From Saprospiraceae bacterium (GTDB lineage: Bacteria; Bacteroidota; Bacteroidia; Chitinophagales; Saprospiraceae), in contig JADKAS010000008.1 in NCBI GenBank assembly GCA_016715245.1, positions 1 to 25,642 of the forward strand: a DNA stretch of 25,642 nt, written 5' to 3'. Shown one piece after another: positions 1 through 8,328 of the stretch. The notes below the pieces were generated by a model. The model did not search any database. It was not told where the DNA came from and saw only the letters and a list, made by a program, of their open reading frames with translations. How positions within the stretch are numbered: position 1 is the stretch's first letter; every line of letters starts with the position of its first letter. The position numbers and the translations under genes are program-made.

Positions 1-344
1 CTTACTTTTAAGTCATAATATATAATTTTACAATGATGCCTACTCTTTCCAGTTTTCAAGCTACCCCTGCCTTACTCTATTTTGGATTTTCAGATACCTC
101 AGTTCAAAAACAAAGTCTTAAAAATATTTTACCCGGTCTCAAGTGTTTTCCTGTTTTTGTACGGGTATTTTTTCCCTGTATTAGCAGTACAAAATTGGTT
201 CATCAAAAAAGTTTGACCCATCTCTTTATTGTCTCCGGCCCTCACTCAAGAAATAAAATTGTCAATGAATCAAACTATTATATTACCATACGTTATGGAA
301 AATCTTCCGAAATAAACTTTTATATTTATTCAAAAAAAAACCTG
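1..344. other. No gene recognised at left edge
   Basis: No convincing coding region was found on either strand. Open frames on the plus strand start here but run antisense into the downstream minus-strand gene and resemble no family. This is the 3' flank of the TULIP-like gene. No clear hairpin terminator was found by eye. Confidence 0.4.
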
Positions 345-1505
345 TCAACCGGTTACCTGAATGATGCCTTGTACAGATTTACCATGATAAGCCAGTCCGT
401 TTGGAGCAAAGGACAAAGAAGCACTGTAATTCGTTCCCGGAACTTTGGAAGGCAGTTTGAATATTTCAATTTTTCTCCCGTTTATGGCATTGTTGATGAT
501 ACCTTTAAAAACAAGAAATATTCCCTTCAACAATGTTTCCAACAATACTTCTACGGGTTTCAAAAGAAGTGGGAAACTAAAATTTACAGAAAAACTGTCG
601 ATGCCTTTGATTTCTATCACACCGGTATTTCCTATGGATCTGAGAAGGTGTTTTACGGTTATGGTTGCCGTCGGTGATGGAAGATTTACCCATTGCCATC
701 CGGCAAAAGGTGGATCAATACCTGCTTTAAGCCCTGAAAATGAAATCGTTGTTTTTGCGACCCCAACTCCGTTATTGATTGTCATCACCGGCTTACTTGC
801 CTTGATAGTTCCTTTTATTCCTGCGCCCAAACCCCATTTAGAAGCTCTTTTATCAAAACTGTGAGATAGATCAGGCAGTAAGGTTTTAATAAGATGATTG
901 ACTGCATCTTCCACCACGCAGCCTATGATTTTGCATTACTGCTATTACCGGAGTTAAGTGCATTTAAGATTTGCTGCAGAAGGTGTATCTGCTTTGGACA
1001 ATATTGGTTCCGGCAATTTTTCCTCTGATTTCCAAGGCAGGATTGTTCAAAACACCAAGCAAGAATCTGGGCAGACAAGGAAGGACCAAAAACACCTGTA
1101 AGCAAAGGAATAGGTATGGCTGTCAATGAAGTAGCTAAGGCCGGAATAACCACTGCATTGATCAGACCCACCACAAATGCATCTGCGGGATTGACTGCGG
1201 AAAGGCTGAGGTTGGTCACAGATAAAACACTGTTTACAATGCTGATTTTGGCCGATGCTGCCATAGATACGTTATGATCAAAAGGTATGGTGGGTACTTT
1301 GATATTGACCGTCAATGCAATGGAAATGTTTTTCGAATTGTTGTTGGGAATCAGGGTGATAACAGGTGCACTTATCACCTGATAAGAATATTGTACACCA
1401 CCTTGTGTACCATTACCCTTAAATTTATTGGGATTGGCATTAAAATATTTACTGGCAGCCATATTAAAGAATATTGTTGCCTCCAAAAGCTTTTAAACTA
1501 CTCAT
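345..1505 (-). pseudogene. TULIP-like (BPI/P47-type) protein, frameshifted
   Basis: One gene of about 387 codons is split over several frames. The best start is the ATG at 1505-1503 (MSSLKAFGGN), and the frame slips near 1466 into a segment beginning NMAASKYFNAN. The text has alternating amphipathic strands, a Pro-rich turn with IPALATSLTAIPIPLL, and a second half with INGRKIEIFKLP near the end. This is the look of elongated lipid-binding TULIP folds (BPI, P47-like), but the assignment is by pattern only. Further slips are needed between about 1075 and 975, where another frame reads NNPALEIRGKIAGTNI, and at the TTTT run 929-932, where one added base restores SNAKIIGCVVEDAVNHL. No signal peptide is evident, so a cytoplasmic location is likely. 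It is divergent from the sigma factor gene. It could instead be an uncharacterised beta-rich protein. Confidence 0.4.
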
Positions 1506-1799
1506 GATTGGTTAAAAATTATAGTATTAAAATATCCTACTCTCCGGCTTTTCGGTACTGCCAAGTTTTTACGGTGGGGCTTTCTCCACCCATCATCCAT
1601 CCGGAAATCCGGTCACAGAATGATTGTACAAAAGTGATAGAAATATAATTGGTGGAAAAGAGGAAAAACACCCTTTCATCAGGGGTTTTTAAAGTAAAAA
1701 GAAAAAGGATTTTGTCCTATTGATTAAAAAGTAGAATTAATATTCTCATAATTTAAAATCTTGCTATATTTATCCTGTCAAAACAACTAAAATATAGGG

Positions 1800-2356
1800 G
1801 TGGACTGGATTCAGTATGTTAAAGTCAGTGAGAATGAAGCCTTAAATAAACTCTACCTGAGGTATAAGGAGGATACAGTTGTCTGGTTGCAAAAAGAATT
1901 TTTATGCTCCCATGATGAATCGGTCGATATTTTTCAGGTTGCGGTCATTATATTTTACGATAATGTCATTACAGAAAAACTTACCTCGCTAACTTCGGAT
2001 ATCAAAACCTATCTATTCGGAATCGCCCTGTAAAAGGCCCTTGAACTGATTCGTTCGAAAAAAAGAATCCGGTTTGCATCAAAATGACATTTTGGGTGAA
2101 GTATACCACTGAGGAAGAACCCGGTGTAGGTGAAGATAATGTACAAAGGGCCTCAATATACGGATAAACTCGGAAATCCTGTAAATCTTTGCTGTTATTG
2201 TTTTATTACGAACAAAAAATTGGAAGAAATATCACATACCCTTGGATATAAAAATGTGGACACCACCAAAAATCAAAAATATAAATGCCTGAAAAGGTTA
2301 CAAACACTATTTTTCAACATCAACAAGAAAGTTTACGCATTGAGAAGCAGTATTAA
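1800..2356 (+). pseudogene. ECF-type RNA polymerase sigma factor, disrupted
   Basis: The reading starts at GTG 1800 (DWIQYVKVSENEALNKL). It shows a sigma-70 region 2-like part containing YRKD-type and IFQ-AV motifs (LYLRYKED, DESVDIFQVAV) and TSDIKTYLFGIA. An in-frame TAA at 2031-2033 interrupts it, after which KALELIRSKKRIRF continues in the same frame. Region 4 is seen from about 2160 after further slips: LEEISHTLGYKNVDTTKNQ followed by KYKCLKRLQTLF, the helix-turn-helix form typical of Bacteroidota ECF factors. After one more slip the end would be TAA 2354-2356. It would direct RNA polymerase to a specific promoter set. The next gene encodes the likely partner anti-sigma protein. The stop codon is a substitution-type change, unlike the homopolymer losses elsewhere, so real inactivation is plausible. 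The 294 bases upstream hold only AT-rich sequence and small GC-rich inverted repeats (around 1573-1612). Confidence 0.65.
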
Positions 2357-2965
2357 AGATATTGAATTATTGGAATCCTATCTACAAAAAGGCTCTCCGC
2401 AACGAAGTAAATCTGATGGAATCCAGATTGGAGGCAGAACCAAACTTGTCTGCTGACCTCGAAGAACTGCGTATTTTTATGGTGGCAGCAAGAGCAAATG
2501 TTCTGGAAGAAAAAATGAACATGTTGAAGGAAATCGAAAAAAAGGAAAAAACAAAAACCTCTTTTTTCTGGTGGAAATGGTTGAGTCTACTATTTATTTT
2601 GGGTGTGATGGGTTACCTTTTCTATTTTTTTACATTAAGAGAAACAACCCGAATGGCACCAAAATACAAAGGTATATATGCCACCCGGTTTGACGACGAA
2701 CTTATACTTCATAAAACCATGAGGTCGGCAGTTCAACCGGTAACATTGACCGGAGAACAAAGAAGAGCTTACGAATTGTACAGCATCCAATTGTTTGATG
2801 AAGCCGCACCTTTGCTGAACACCCTCTGGACGGAAAAAGACACCCTCGCCTTGTTTTATCTCGGTATCAGCGAGATAGGACAGAACAATGAGGAAAAAAG
2901 GATGGAGATATTAAAAAAAAACCGAACTCACCAAGTATAAAAAATCAAATCGACATATTTATTAA
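2352..2965 (+). pseudogene. Anti-sigma-like membrane protein, frameshifted
   Basis: The N-terminal text DIELLESYLQK then ALRNEVNLMESRLEAEP is the short helical 'Y-L-x-x-E-L' domain seen at the start of Bacteroidota anti-sigma and TPR proteins encoded after ECF sigma genes. The two parts lie in different frames, broken at the A run 2386-2390. A single membrane helix follows (WLSLLFILGVMGYLFYFF), then a probably periplasmic part with a TPR-like segment (RRAYELYSIQLFDEAAPLL). The frame ends at 2940, but one base change in the A run 2913-2921 gives TELTKYKKSNRHIY and a stop at 2963-2965, a more natural ending. The start is unclear: coding text runs on from the sigma frame without an ATG. It probably binds and restrains the upstream sigma factor; that role is inferred from position and family habit. 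Confidence 0.5.
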
Positions 2966-2985
2966 CCACACAAAATTTAAATGAA

Positions 2986-3725
2986 ATGAGAAACCCATTA
3001 ATATTATTGTATCTGTTTTTCAATTGCAATAATACAGAGTAGTTGTAAAGAAAGAATAAAAATATTACACCACCTACTTGTGGTTCTAGTACCACGTATG
3101 ATCATTTTTATAAAGTATATTCTGGTGTTTTATATGGGGTAAGTGGTGGGCCAATAAGTTCAATATTTGGCGGATACAAATTTAATAATCAATCAAAAGT
3201 TTTATCTTTATTTTAAAAACACCTCTCTACTGCTGCTCAAGTTGGAAGAGTAGATTTAATGACTATTATTATTTAATAATGAACCGAATCTAATAAACCC
3301 GGGGAATTAGAAAGAGGAGAGATTCAATATATTTATTGTTAAAAATTATTCAAAAACGAGTGGTCATATTGACTCAAATAAAGATACATTTGGAATAGAC
3401 GCACCTAAACACTTAGGTTCTTTGGGTTGTTTTCCAAAGTTTTTAACAAAGTCAGACGGAAAATTAGAACCCTTTACTTATGAAAAAATTTATATATAAC
3501 ATTGCCATTTGATTTCGACATAAAAATGGTAATGTAATATATGATGCTTTGACTGGATATGATTTCAAAATTAGTGAAAATGAGCTAATGAGACTTAATG
3601 ATAGTTTGGCTGTTCATCCTGATTTACAAGGAGGTATAGACGCTGATAAGTTGAACAAATTAATCGTATACAAACCAAATGATGTTTTTTTAGATTGTTT
3701 CAGGGAAATAAAACCAAACAAATAA
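2986..3725 (+). pseudogene. Unrecognised lipoprotein gene, multiply frameshifted
   Basis: The start is ATG 2986 (MRNPLILLYLF). After a slip in the T run the text becomes SIAIIQSSCKE, a plausible lipoprotein signal with lipobox Cys. The remainder is readable only by changing frame several times: NITPPTCGSSTTYDHFYKV and GGPISSIFGGYKFNNQS; HLSTAAQVGRVD after an in-frame TAA; SGHIDSNKDTFGIDAPKHLG; and the closing KNGNVIYDALTGYDF to FREIKPNK, stopping at 3723-3725. Several slips are repaired by adding one A to an A run. I recognise no family. It follows the anti-sigma-like gene by 20 bases and is likely in the same transcript, which a hairpin ends just downstream. It would be an outer-membrane or periplasmic lipoprotein if expressed. 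Confidence 0.45.
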
Positions 3726-3750
3726 GACACTGTTCTCGCTTTACAAATAA

Positions 3751-3786
3751 AAAACGAAGCAGAAAAATATTTCTGCTTCGTTTTTT
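3751..3786 (+). terminator. Strong intrinsic terminator
   Basis: A perfect 15-bp stem (3751-3765 pairing with 3770-3784), core CGAAGCAGAAA/TTTCTGCTTCG, with a 4-base loop and six T after the stem. A-rich sequence on the other side makes it potentially bidirectional. It lies 25 bases after the lipoprotein stop and would end the sigma/anti-sigma/lipoprotein transcript. Confidence 0.85.
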
Positions 3787-3970
3787 CACCCAATCCTTTG
3801 AAATTAAATCCTATATCGCAGTTAAAAAGGCGGTAGATAATTTAATCCTAATATACGCCAATCTTAAAAATCTTCATTCAGACAAAAAATGGATAAGATG
3901 GTAATTGCAAATTTATGACGTATGTAGCGTTATTGGTGACGTCGTTAACGTTACCATGACACTTTCGATA

Positions 3971-3994
3971 AAGCTTAGCCTCCAGGCTAAGCTT
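3971..3994. repeat. Perfect inverted repeat, 10-bp arms
   Basis: Arms AAGCTTAGCC and GGCTAAGCTT around a TCCA loop. No T tract follows on either strand, so it is not a classic intrinsic terminator. It may be a REP-like element, a processing hairpin or the remnant of a mobile element end. Confidence 0.7.
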
Positions 3995-4159
3995 GGGTAT
4001 ATATTTGCTTTGGAAAAATTTTATGTTTTCCGGAGGTAATCGAATACCTCTTCCTAGCAAAGACGCTACGATGTTCGATTTCCGGGATCATCAAAGTATT
4101 GGTCATACATAAATGGCGTCTTTAGCTTTGCCAAACCCTGAACTGTCACCATTTCACCA

Positions 4160-4199
4160 TTCAACAATTGCACAGTTCAACAATTCAACAATTCAACAT
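4160..4199. repeat. TTCAACAA octamer repeats
   Basis: Copies of TTCAACAA at 4160, 4176 and 4184, plus TTCAACAT at 4192; the last three are directly adjacent. Short tandem arrays of this kind are common in Bacteroidota intergenic DNA. No function is apparent. Confidence 0.75.
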
Positions 4200-4206
4200 A
4201 TACTAA

Positions 4207-6772
4207 TCAATCCTCTACGTACCACAAATTATAATTTACTTCATTTGCCCCATTGAGCATAAAATAACGGGGAAGGGAATACGTTCCTTCTCCGCTTATG
4301 TATTTGCCCAGGCCTGAGGAACAGGCTGAGAGCGATACTTTTTGCAAGCACTTCTATACCTCAACAATTCGTAACCATACAGACTGTCCAATCCTCCGTC
4401 TTCTGTTCTGAAATAAAGTTTGACATCGTCTTTTTCAACACTATTGGCTTTGCCATGTAAGGCTGAGATGAATGTACCCTACATTGGGGTCCCTATACAC
4501 TTTGAGAAAGTTTTTTTGGTCGCTTTTTACCACTAAACCATCGCGCATCCGGATACTCCTTTTTAATTTTTTGAGCTTCTTTATAGGTGCCCGGGAGTTC
4601 TGTCAGATACGTTCGTTTTTTATCTCTGATGGTTTCCAAATCACTAAAAGCAAAATGGCAACTTCCTTTCCAGGCTTTTGTTTTTCAACTTTGTCTAAAC
4701 TATTCCACACCTGAGTGAAGGAAATGTTTTCACATTATTTTACCGTTGCAAAACATTTCTTTCAAAGGTAAACGATGGTAAAATGCCGTCCGGAATAATT
4801 ACCCAGTTTTTATTTTCATTTCCATTAATTTCTTTCGGGAAAAAATGATTCTTTACTGTTTTGGACATGGAAAATATATTCGAATCCTGATGTTCGGAAC
4901 AATGTTTTACAAATTTTAAAATACTTTGAATGTCATCTTCTGATACGGATTTTGCTATAATCCGCAACTTGCGGTCAATAACAGTCGTAAAATACCAAAC
5001 ACTGTCTGTTTCGTCCACGATGAGGAGGTTTTGATTATTTGACAACAAAAGATCGGGTTTGTTCACATTCTGTAATCCTTCCAGCAAGGAAAATTCTGAA
5101 GGTTTTGACATCCGGTTCTCTATTTCCTTTTCAAGCAAAACGTATTCATCCATCAATGAATTAAAACGATGGTTGCTGCGAAGCCCCTTTTCTTTTTCTT
5201 CCTTTATTTGTGATCTGAGATGGAGTTCCTTTTCCGCCAGTTCAGGTGAATATTACTTTCTTTTTAGCCATCAAAATGTCTTTGTATAAGAGACTGTTTT
5301 TCCTCTTTCACTGTATTCAAAAAAACGTTGAAGATAAATACTATCCCTGGTTGCTTCATACAAATGATAGTTGACAGACAAACCCAGATCAAAATATTGT
5401 TTTCCGGTTTCAACATAAAACTGCAGCAATACATTTTCTTCCACCCCTTCCATCTGATGGTACAAAAGTGTATCCACCAGTGTCAAAAAGGTATTGGCGT
5501 TAAATAAACCTTTACATTTTTACTCTTTAGAAATTGATGATAATAGATATTGGCACATTCCGTCGCCGGAGAAAAAAGCGTACAATGTATCGTTACGAAG
5601 AATAGACATCATGGTGTCAGGGTGGAAGTCTGTAAATTTTTCCCGATTAAAAAACATATATTGTAAAGATGTTTTGTAGTCACCTTTCATTAAATAAGAT
5701 TGAGAAAGAAGGTAGCACATGGTTGAATACTTTGCCGTATATACCTTTTTTGTTTCCACAAGTTTTTTAAAACTTTTTTCACCAAAAGGAATCGCCTCAT
5801 CAAATTTATTTTGCGAATACAAAAACTGTGCTTTCCATCTGTTTACATCTATAAAATCAATACCTGTTTTGTTAATATTATGTTCAGTATTTTTAATGTT
5901 TTCCCAAACAATACCTCTTCTCCCCGAATCATATTGGCTACAAAACTGCTTTTCATCAAAGATTGAAATGTTTCAGGATTTTTTTCACCATCAATAAAAG
6001 ACATTCCGGTTTTAATGTCCTCTAAGGTTCCTTCAAAATCATCCTCCCGAAACATCATAAATGCCCTGTTGGCATATGCTTTGGCTTTGTCCACCGAGTC
6101 ACAGGCTGGTACATATTTATTAAAATCAAATAACATGTTAGCATATCTGATCGCCATTAGATTTTTTGCGCTGATAGGTACTGTGAATAGTTAATAATTC
6201 TCCACACTCGGTGGCAGGGTGATGTGGTCAGTTTTTTGAAAATATGCCAGTGCTTTTTCATACAATACCCTGGCTCCATCAATCTGATGATTTTCTTCCT
6301 CCTGGATTTTTCCAAGGCAGAATGCGGAAAGACCTTTGTAATAATCAGGAAACGTTCCCTTTTCTATTTCTTTCAATGTGTGTTTTCCGGAAACAGGAAT
6401 CGAATTTTTTAACTCATATTCTGCAAGTAAAGAGCCGTTAAAGGGTGCAATTTTGATTTTCCTTAAGTATTGTCTTATATTTTTTCTGCTTCAATGTGAT
6501 TTTTTTCAATAAGAAGCGCATGGGTTAATATATGTAATTCACCAAAATCACCTGTTGATGATATTGGTTTTTGCTCGATACTTAATTGTATTTCTGTTTC
6601 ATTATTTTCAAAAAAATGAAGTGAATCCAGCAGAAATAATATTTTGTTATTTTGGTGCAATGTTTTTCAAACAGAATGTTATGTAATGTAATTTTTTTAC
6701 CTCATTTTTACAGGAAACCAAGGTGGCAACCAGAAGAATACATATTAAACACTTACACCTGTTTTTACCCAT
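4207..6772 (-). pseudogene. TPR-CHAT lipoprotein, multiply disrupted
   Basis: The start is ATG 6772-6770 (MGKNRCKCLI), giving a lipoprotein signal with lipobox LVSC. The next ~1200 bases in broken frames hold TPR helices (for example AKAYANRAFMMFREDDFEGTL at about 6080 and MYSQNKFDEAIPFGEKSFKK at about 5800). At about 5156-4740 comes the start of a CHAT (caspase-like) domain: LLIVDETDSVWYF, then WVIIPDGILPSFTFE. The distal CHAT motifs are readable only by frame changes: an LHGKAN segment (His-Gly) near 4455 and LSACSSGLGKYISGEG (catalytic Cys) near 4310. The stop (4209-4207) falls right after NLWYVED, where family members normally continue with further helices, so the domain is C-terminally truncated. 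TPR-CHAT proteins are predicted peptidases or scaffolds. This copy looks inactive as sequenced: at least seven breaks, some restored by one G or A in a run. Confidence 0.7.
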
Positions 6773-6937
6773 AACCAACCTACATTACCGAAGGGTTTTA
6801 CAACTTCTCACTGTAAAATATAAATAATAATATGAGCTACCAAAATCATTTACGGTTTTAAAGAAAATGTAAAATGGAACGCTTAATTTAAAATTTAATA
6901 TGAGTCTTTAGTTAACCCTCCTTAATATCTTCAAACC

Positions 6938-7831
6938 TTAATGTGCTTTTTTCTTTTTGGTGATACCGCCTGTTACTTCTTTGATAGACTGTACAAAAAA
7001 GAAAGCTTCAGGATCGATTTCGTGAATGGCTTGTTTGAGACGATGGATTTCCAACCGGGTAACAATCGCCATAATGATATCACAATCTTCATGAATGTGA
7101 TAGGAGCCGGGCAGATAACCTCTTTCTCCTTTATAAACGGAAATAGCTTTATTAAAATCGTTGACAATAGCGTACTTTACTTTTTCAGGTTGTTTGGAAA
7201 CTATCGTCAGGGCCGTAAACTCTTCAAAACCATCCACTACGTAATCCGAGGTTCGTAAGGCGGTAAAATATGTCAGTATAGAATACATGGCCGGTTCAAT
7301 TCCAAATTTAAAGGCTACACCCAAAAACAATAAAGAATTGACCAGAAGAATAATTTCGGATGTGGAAAAACCGGATTTTTTATGCGTGTAATCCGCAAGC
7401 ACTTCCAGTCCGTCGATGACACCGCCGCCTTTAATGACCAGGCCAATACCGAGGCCTATTAAAATTCCACCGAATATGGCAATAAGAATTTTATCATTGG
7501 TAAAGGCTTCGGGTATTTTGATTAAAAACATCAATAAACTCAATAAAAATATAGCAAGCGCCGTTTGAATAGCAAATGTTTTTCCGATTTTGTGGTAGCC
7601 GATATATAAAAACGGAAGATTCAATACAAAAAGAAGAAGATACATCGGAATGTGAAAGGATTCGTGCAGCAATATGGAAACACCGGTGACGCCGCCATCC
7701 AGAAAATGGTTGGGAATCATAAAACCCTGCAAGGCCACTACCGCACAAAGAATACCTGTTAACGTAAAAAAGAGCGATTTTGGTGAAAAGACCACCACCC
7801 AGTTAATCTTCGTTTCTTTTAGTACGCTCAT
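6938..7831 (-). CDS. YitT family membrane protein
   Basis: Intact 297-residue protein of normal family length. The first ~200 residues carry about five or six hydrophobic segments with family-type glycine-rich stretches (HFLDGGVTGVSILL at 43-55, KGGGVIDGLEVLADY at 134-148). Residues ~205-290 form the soluble C-terminal domain (DUF2179 type), including KGERGYLPG and the ending FFFVQSIKEVTGG. YitT proteins are inner-membrane proteins of unsettled function, often discussed as transporters. The gene lies 44 bases after the receiver gene on the same strand and is probably last in the oxidase-kinase-receiver operon. No clear terminator was seen after it. Confidence 0.9.
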   Translation of the reverse strand: MSVLKETKINWVVVFSPKSLFFTLTGILCAVVALQGFMIPNHFLDGGVTGVSILLHESFHIPMYLLLFVLNLPFLYIGYHKIGKTFAIQTALAIFLLSLLMFLIKIPEAFTNDKILIAIFGGILIGLGIGLVIKGGGVIDGLEVLADYTHKKSGFSTSEIILLVNSLLFLGVAFKFGIEPAMYSILTYFTALRTSDYVVDGFEEFTALTIVSKQPEKVKYAIVNDFNKAISVYKGERGYLPGSYHIHEDCDIIMAIVTRLEIHRLKQAIHEIDPEAFFFVQSIKEVTGGITKKKKAH

Positions 7832-7875
7832 ATTAATTTACTTTTTCACCGGGAAGACGCCCGAAAACCATTTGT

Positions 7876-8258
7876 TTACGACTGAATATGCTGTTGCAAT
7901 CTTTGTTTTAGATCATTAAAATCAATTGGTTTGGTCAAAAAAGCTTCTGCACCGTATTCCATGGCAATTTTATAATTATTTTCATCACCATAAGCGGAAA
8001 TCATAATCACTACCGGACATTTTAGTTCTGTTTTTGACGCAATTGTCTGAGCATTTCAAGCCCGTCCATACCCGGCATATTGATATCTGAAAGAATCAAT
8101 TCAATTTCACCATTATGCAACTTTAGGTAATCGATGGCCTCGGAACCTGAATATACAAATTCCATGTGTATCTGGCCACTTTTAATTTCTTTCCTAAATC
8201 TTTGCTGAAATAAATCAGGAACATCTCTTTCATCATCGACAACTAAAACATTGGTCAT
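7876..8258 (-). CDS. Stand-alone response regulator receiver, one frameshift
   Basis: A receiver domain beginning MTNVLVVDDERD with the acidic pair at the first loop and phospho-acceptor Asp58 in LILSDINMPGMDG. The frame closes early at 8022, but shifting by one base at the T5 run 8031-8035 (A5 on the coding strand) continues with VIMISAYGDENNYKIAMEYG, AEAFLTKP (conserved Lys) and the stop at 7878-7876. The repaired length is about 127 residues, normal for a single receiver with no output domain. It lies 70 bases downstream of the 7TMR-DISM kinase and is its likely partner. Its sequence resembles the first receiver of the hybrid kinase at 16269-18254. The frameshift looks like a consensus error because everything downstream is perfectly conserved. 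Confidence 0.85.
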
Positions 8259-8328
8259 ATTCTTGGTTGGTTGGTAACGGTTTCACAAAAATACAAATAA
8301 AAATCAAAGTAAAAAACAAAGCACTAAA

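Larger units (their letters stand above)
3787..4206. other. Non-coding spacer between convergent genes
   Basis: About 420 bases with no convincing gene. It contains a perfect 10-bp inverted repeat (3971-3994), a looser inverted pair sharing AAAGACGC (about 4056-4066 and 4114-4122), and a TTCAACAA tandem (4160-4199). A 60-codon open frame on the minus strand across the inverted repeat has no family resemblance. Confidence 0.5.

Noticed and set aside
33..677. 214-codon open frame on the plus strand
   Set aside because: It overlaps the minus-strand TULIP-like gene in antisense and has irregular composition with no family features; the minus-strand text is the protein-like one.
3971..3994. Intrinsic terminator or recombination (attC-like) site
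   Set aside because: No T tract follows on either strand, and the characteristic attC core sites were not found around the hairpin.
3878..4060. 60-codon open frame on the minus strand
   Set aside because: It is short, spans the perfect inverted repeat and has no recognisable features.
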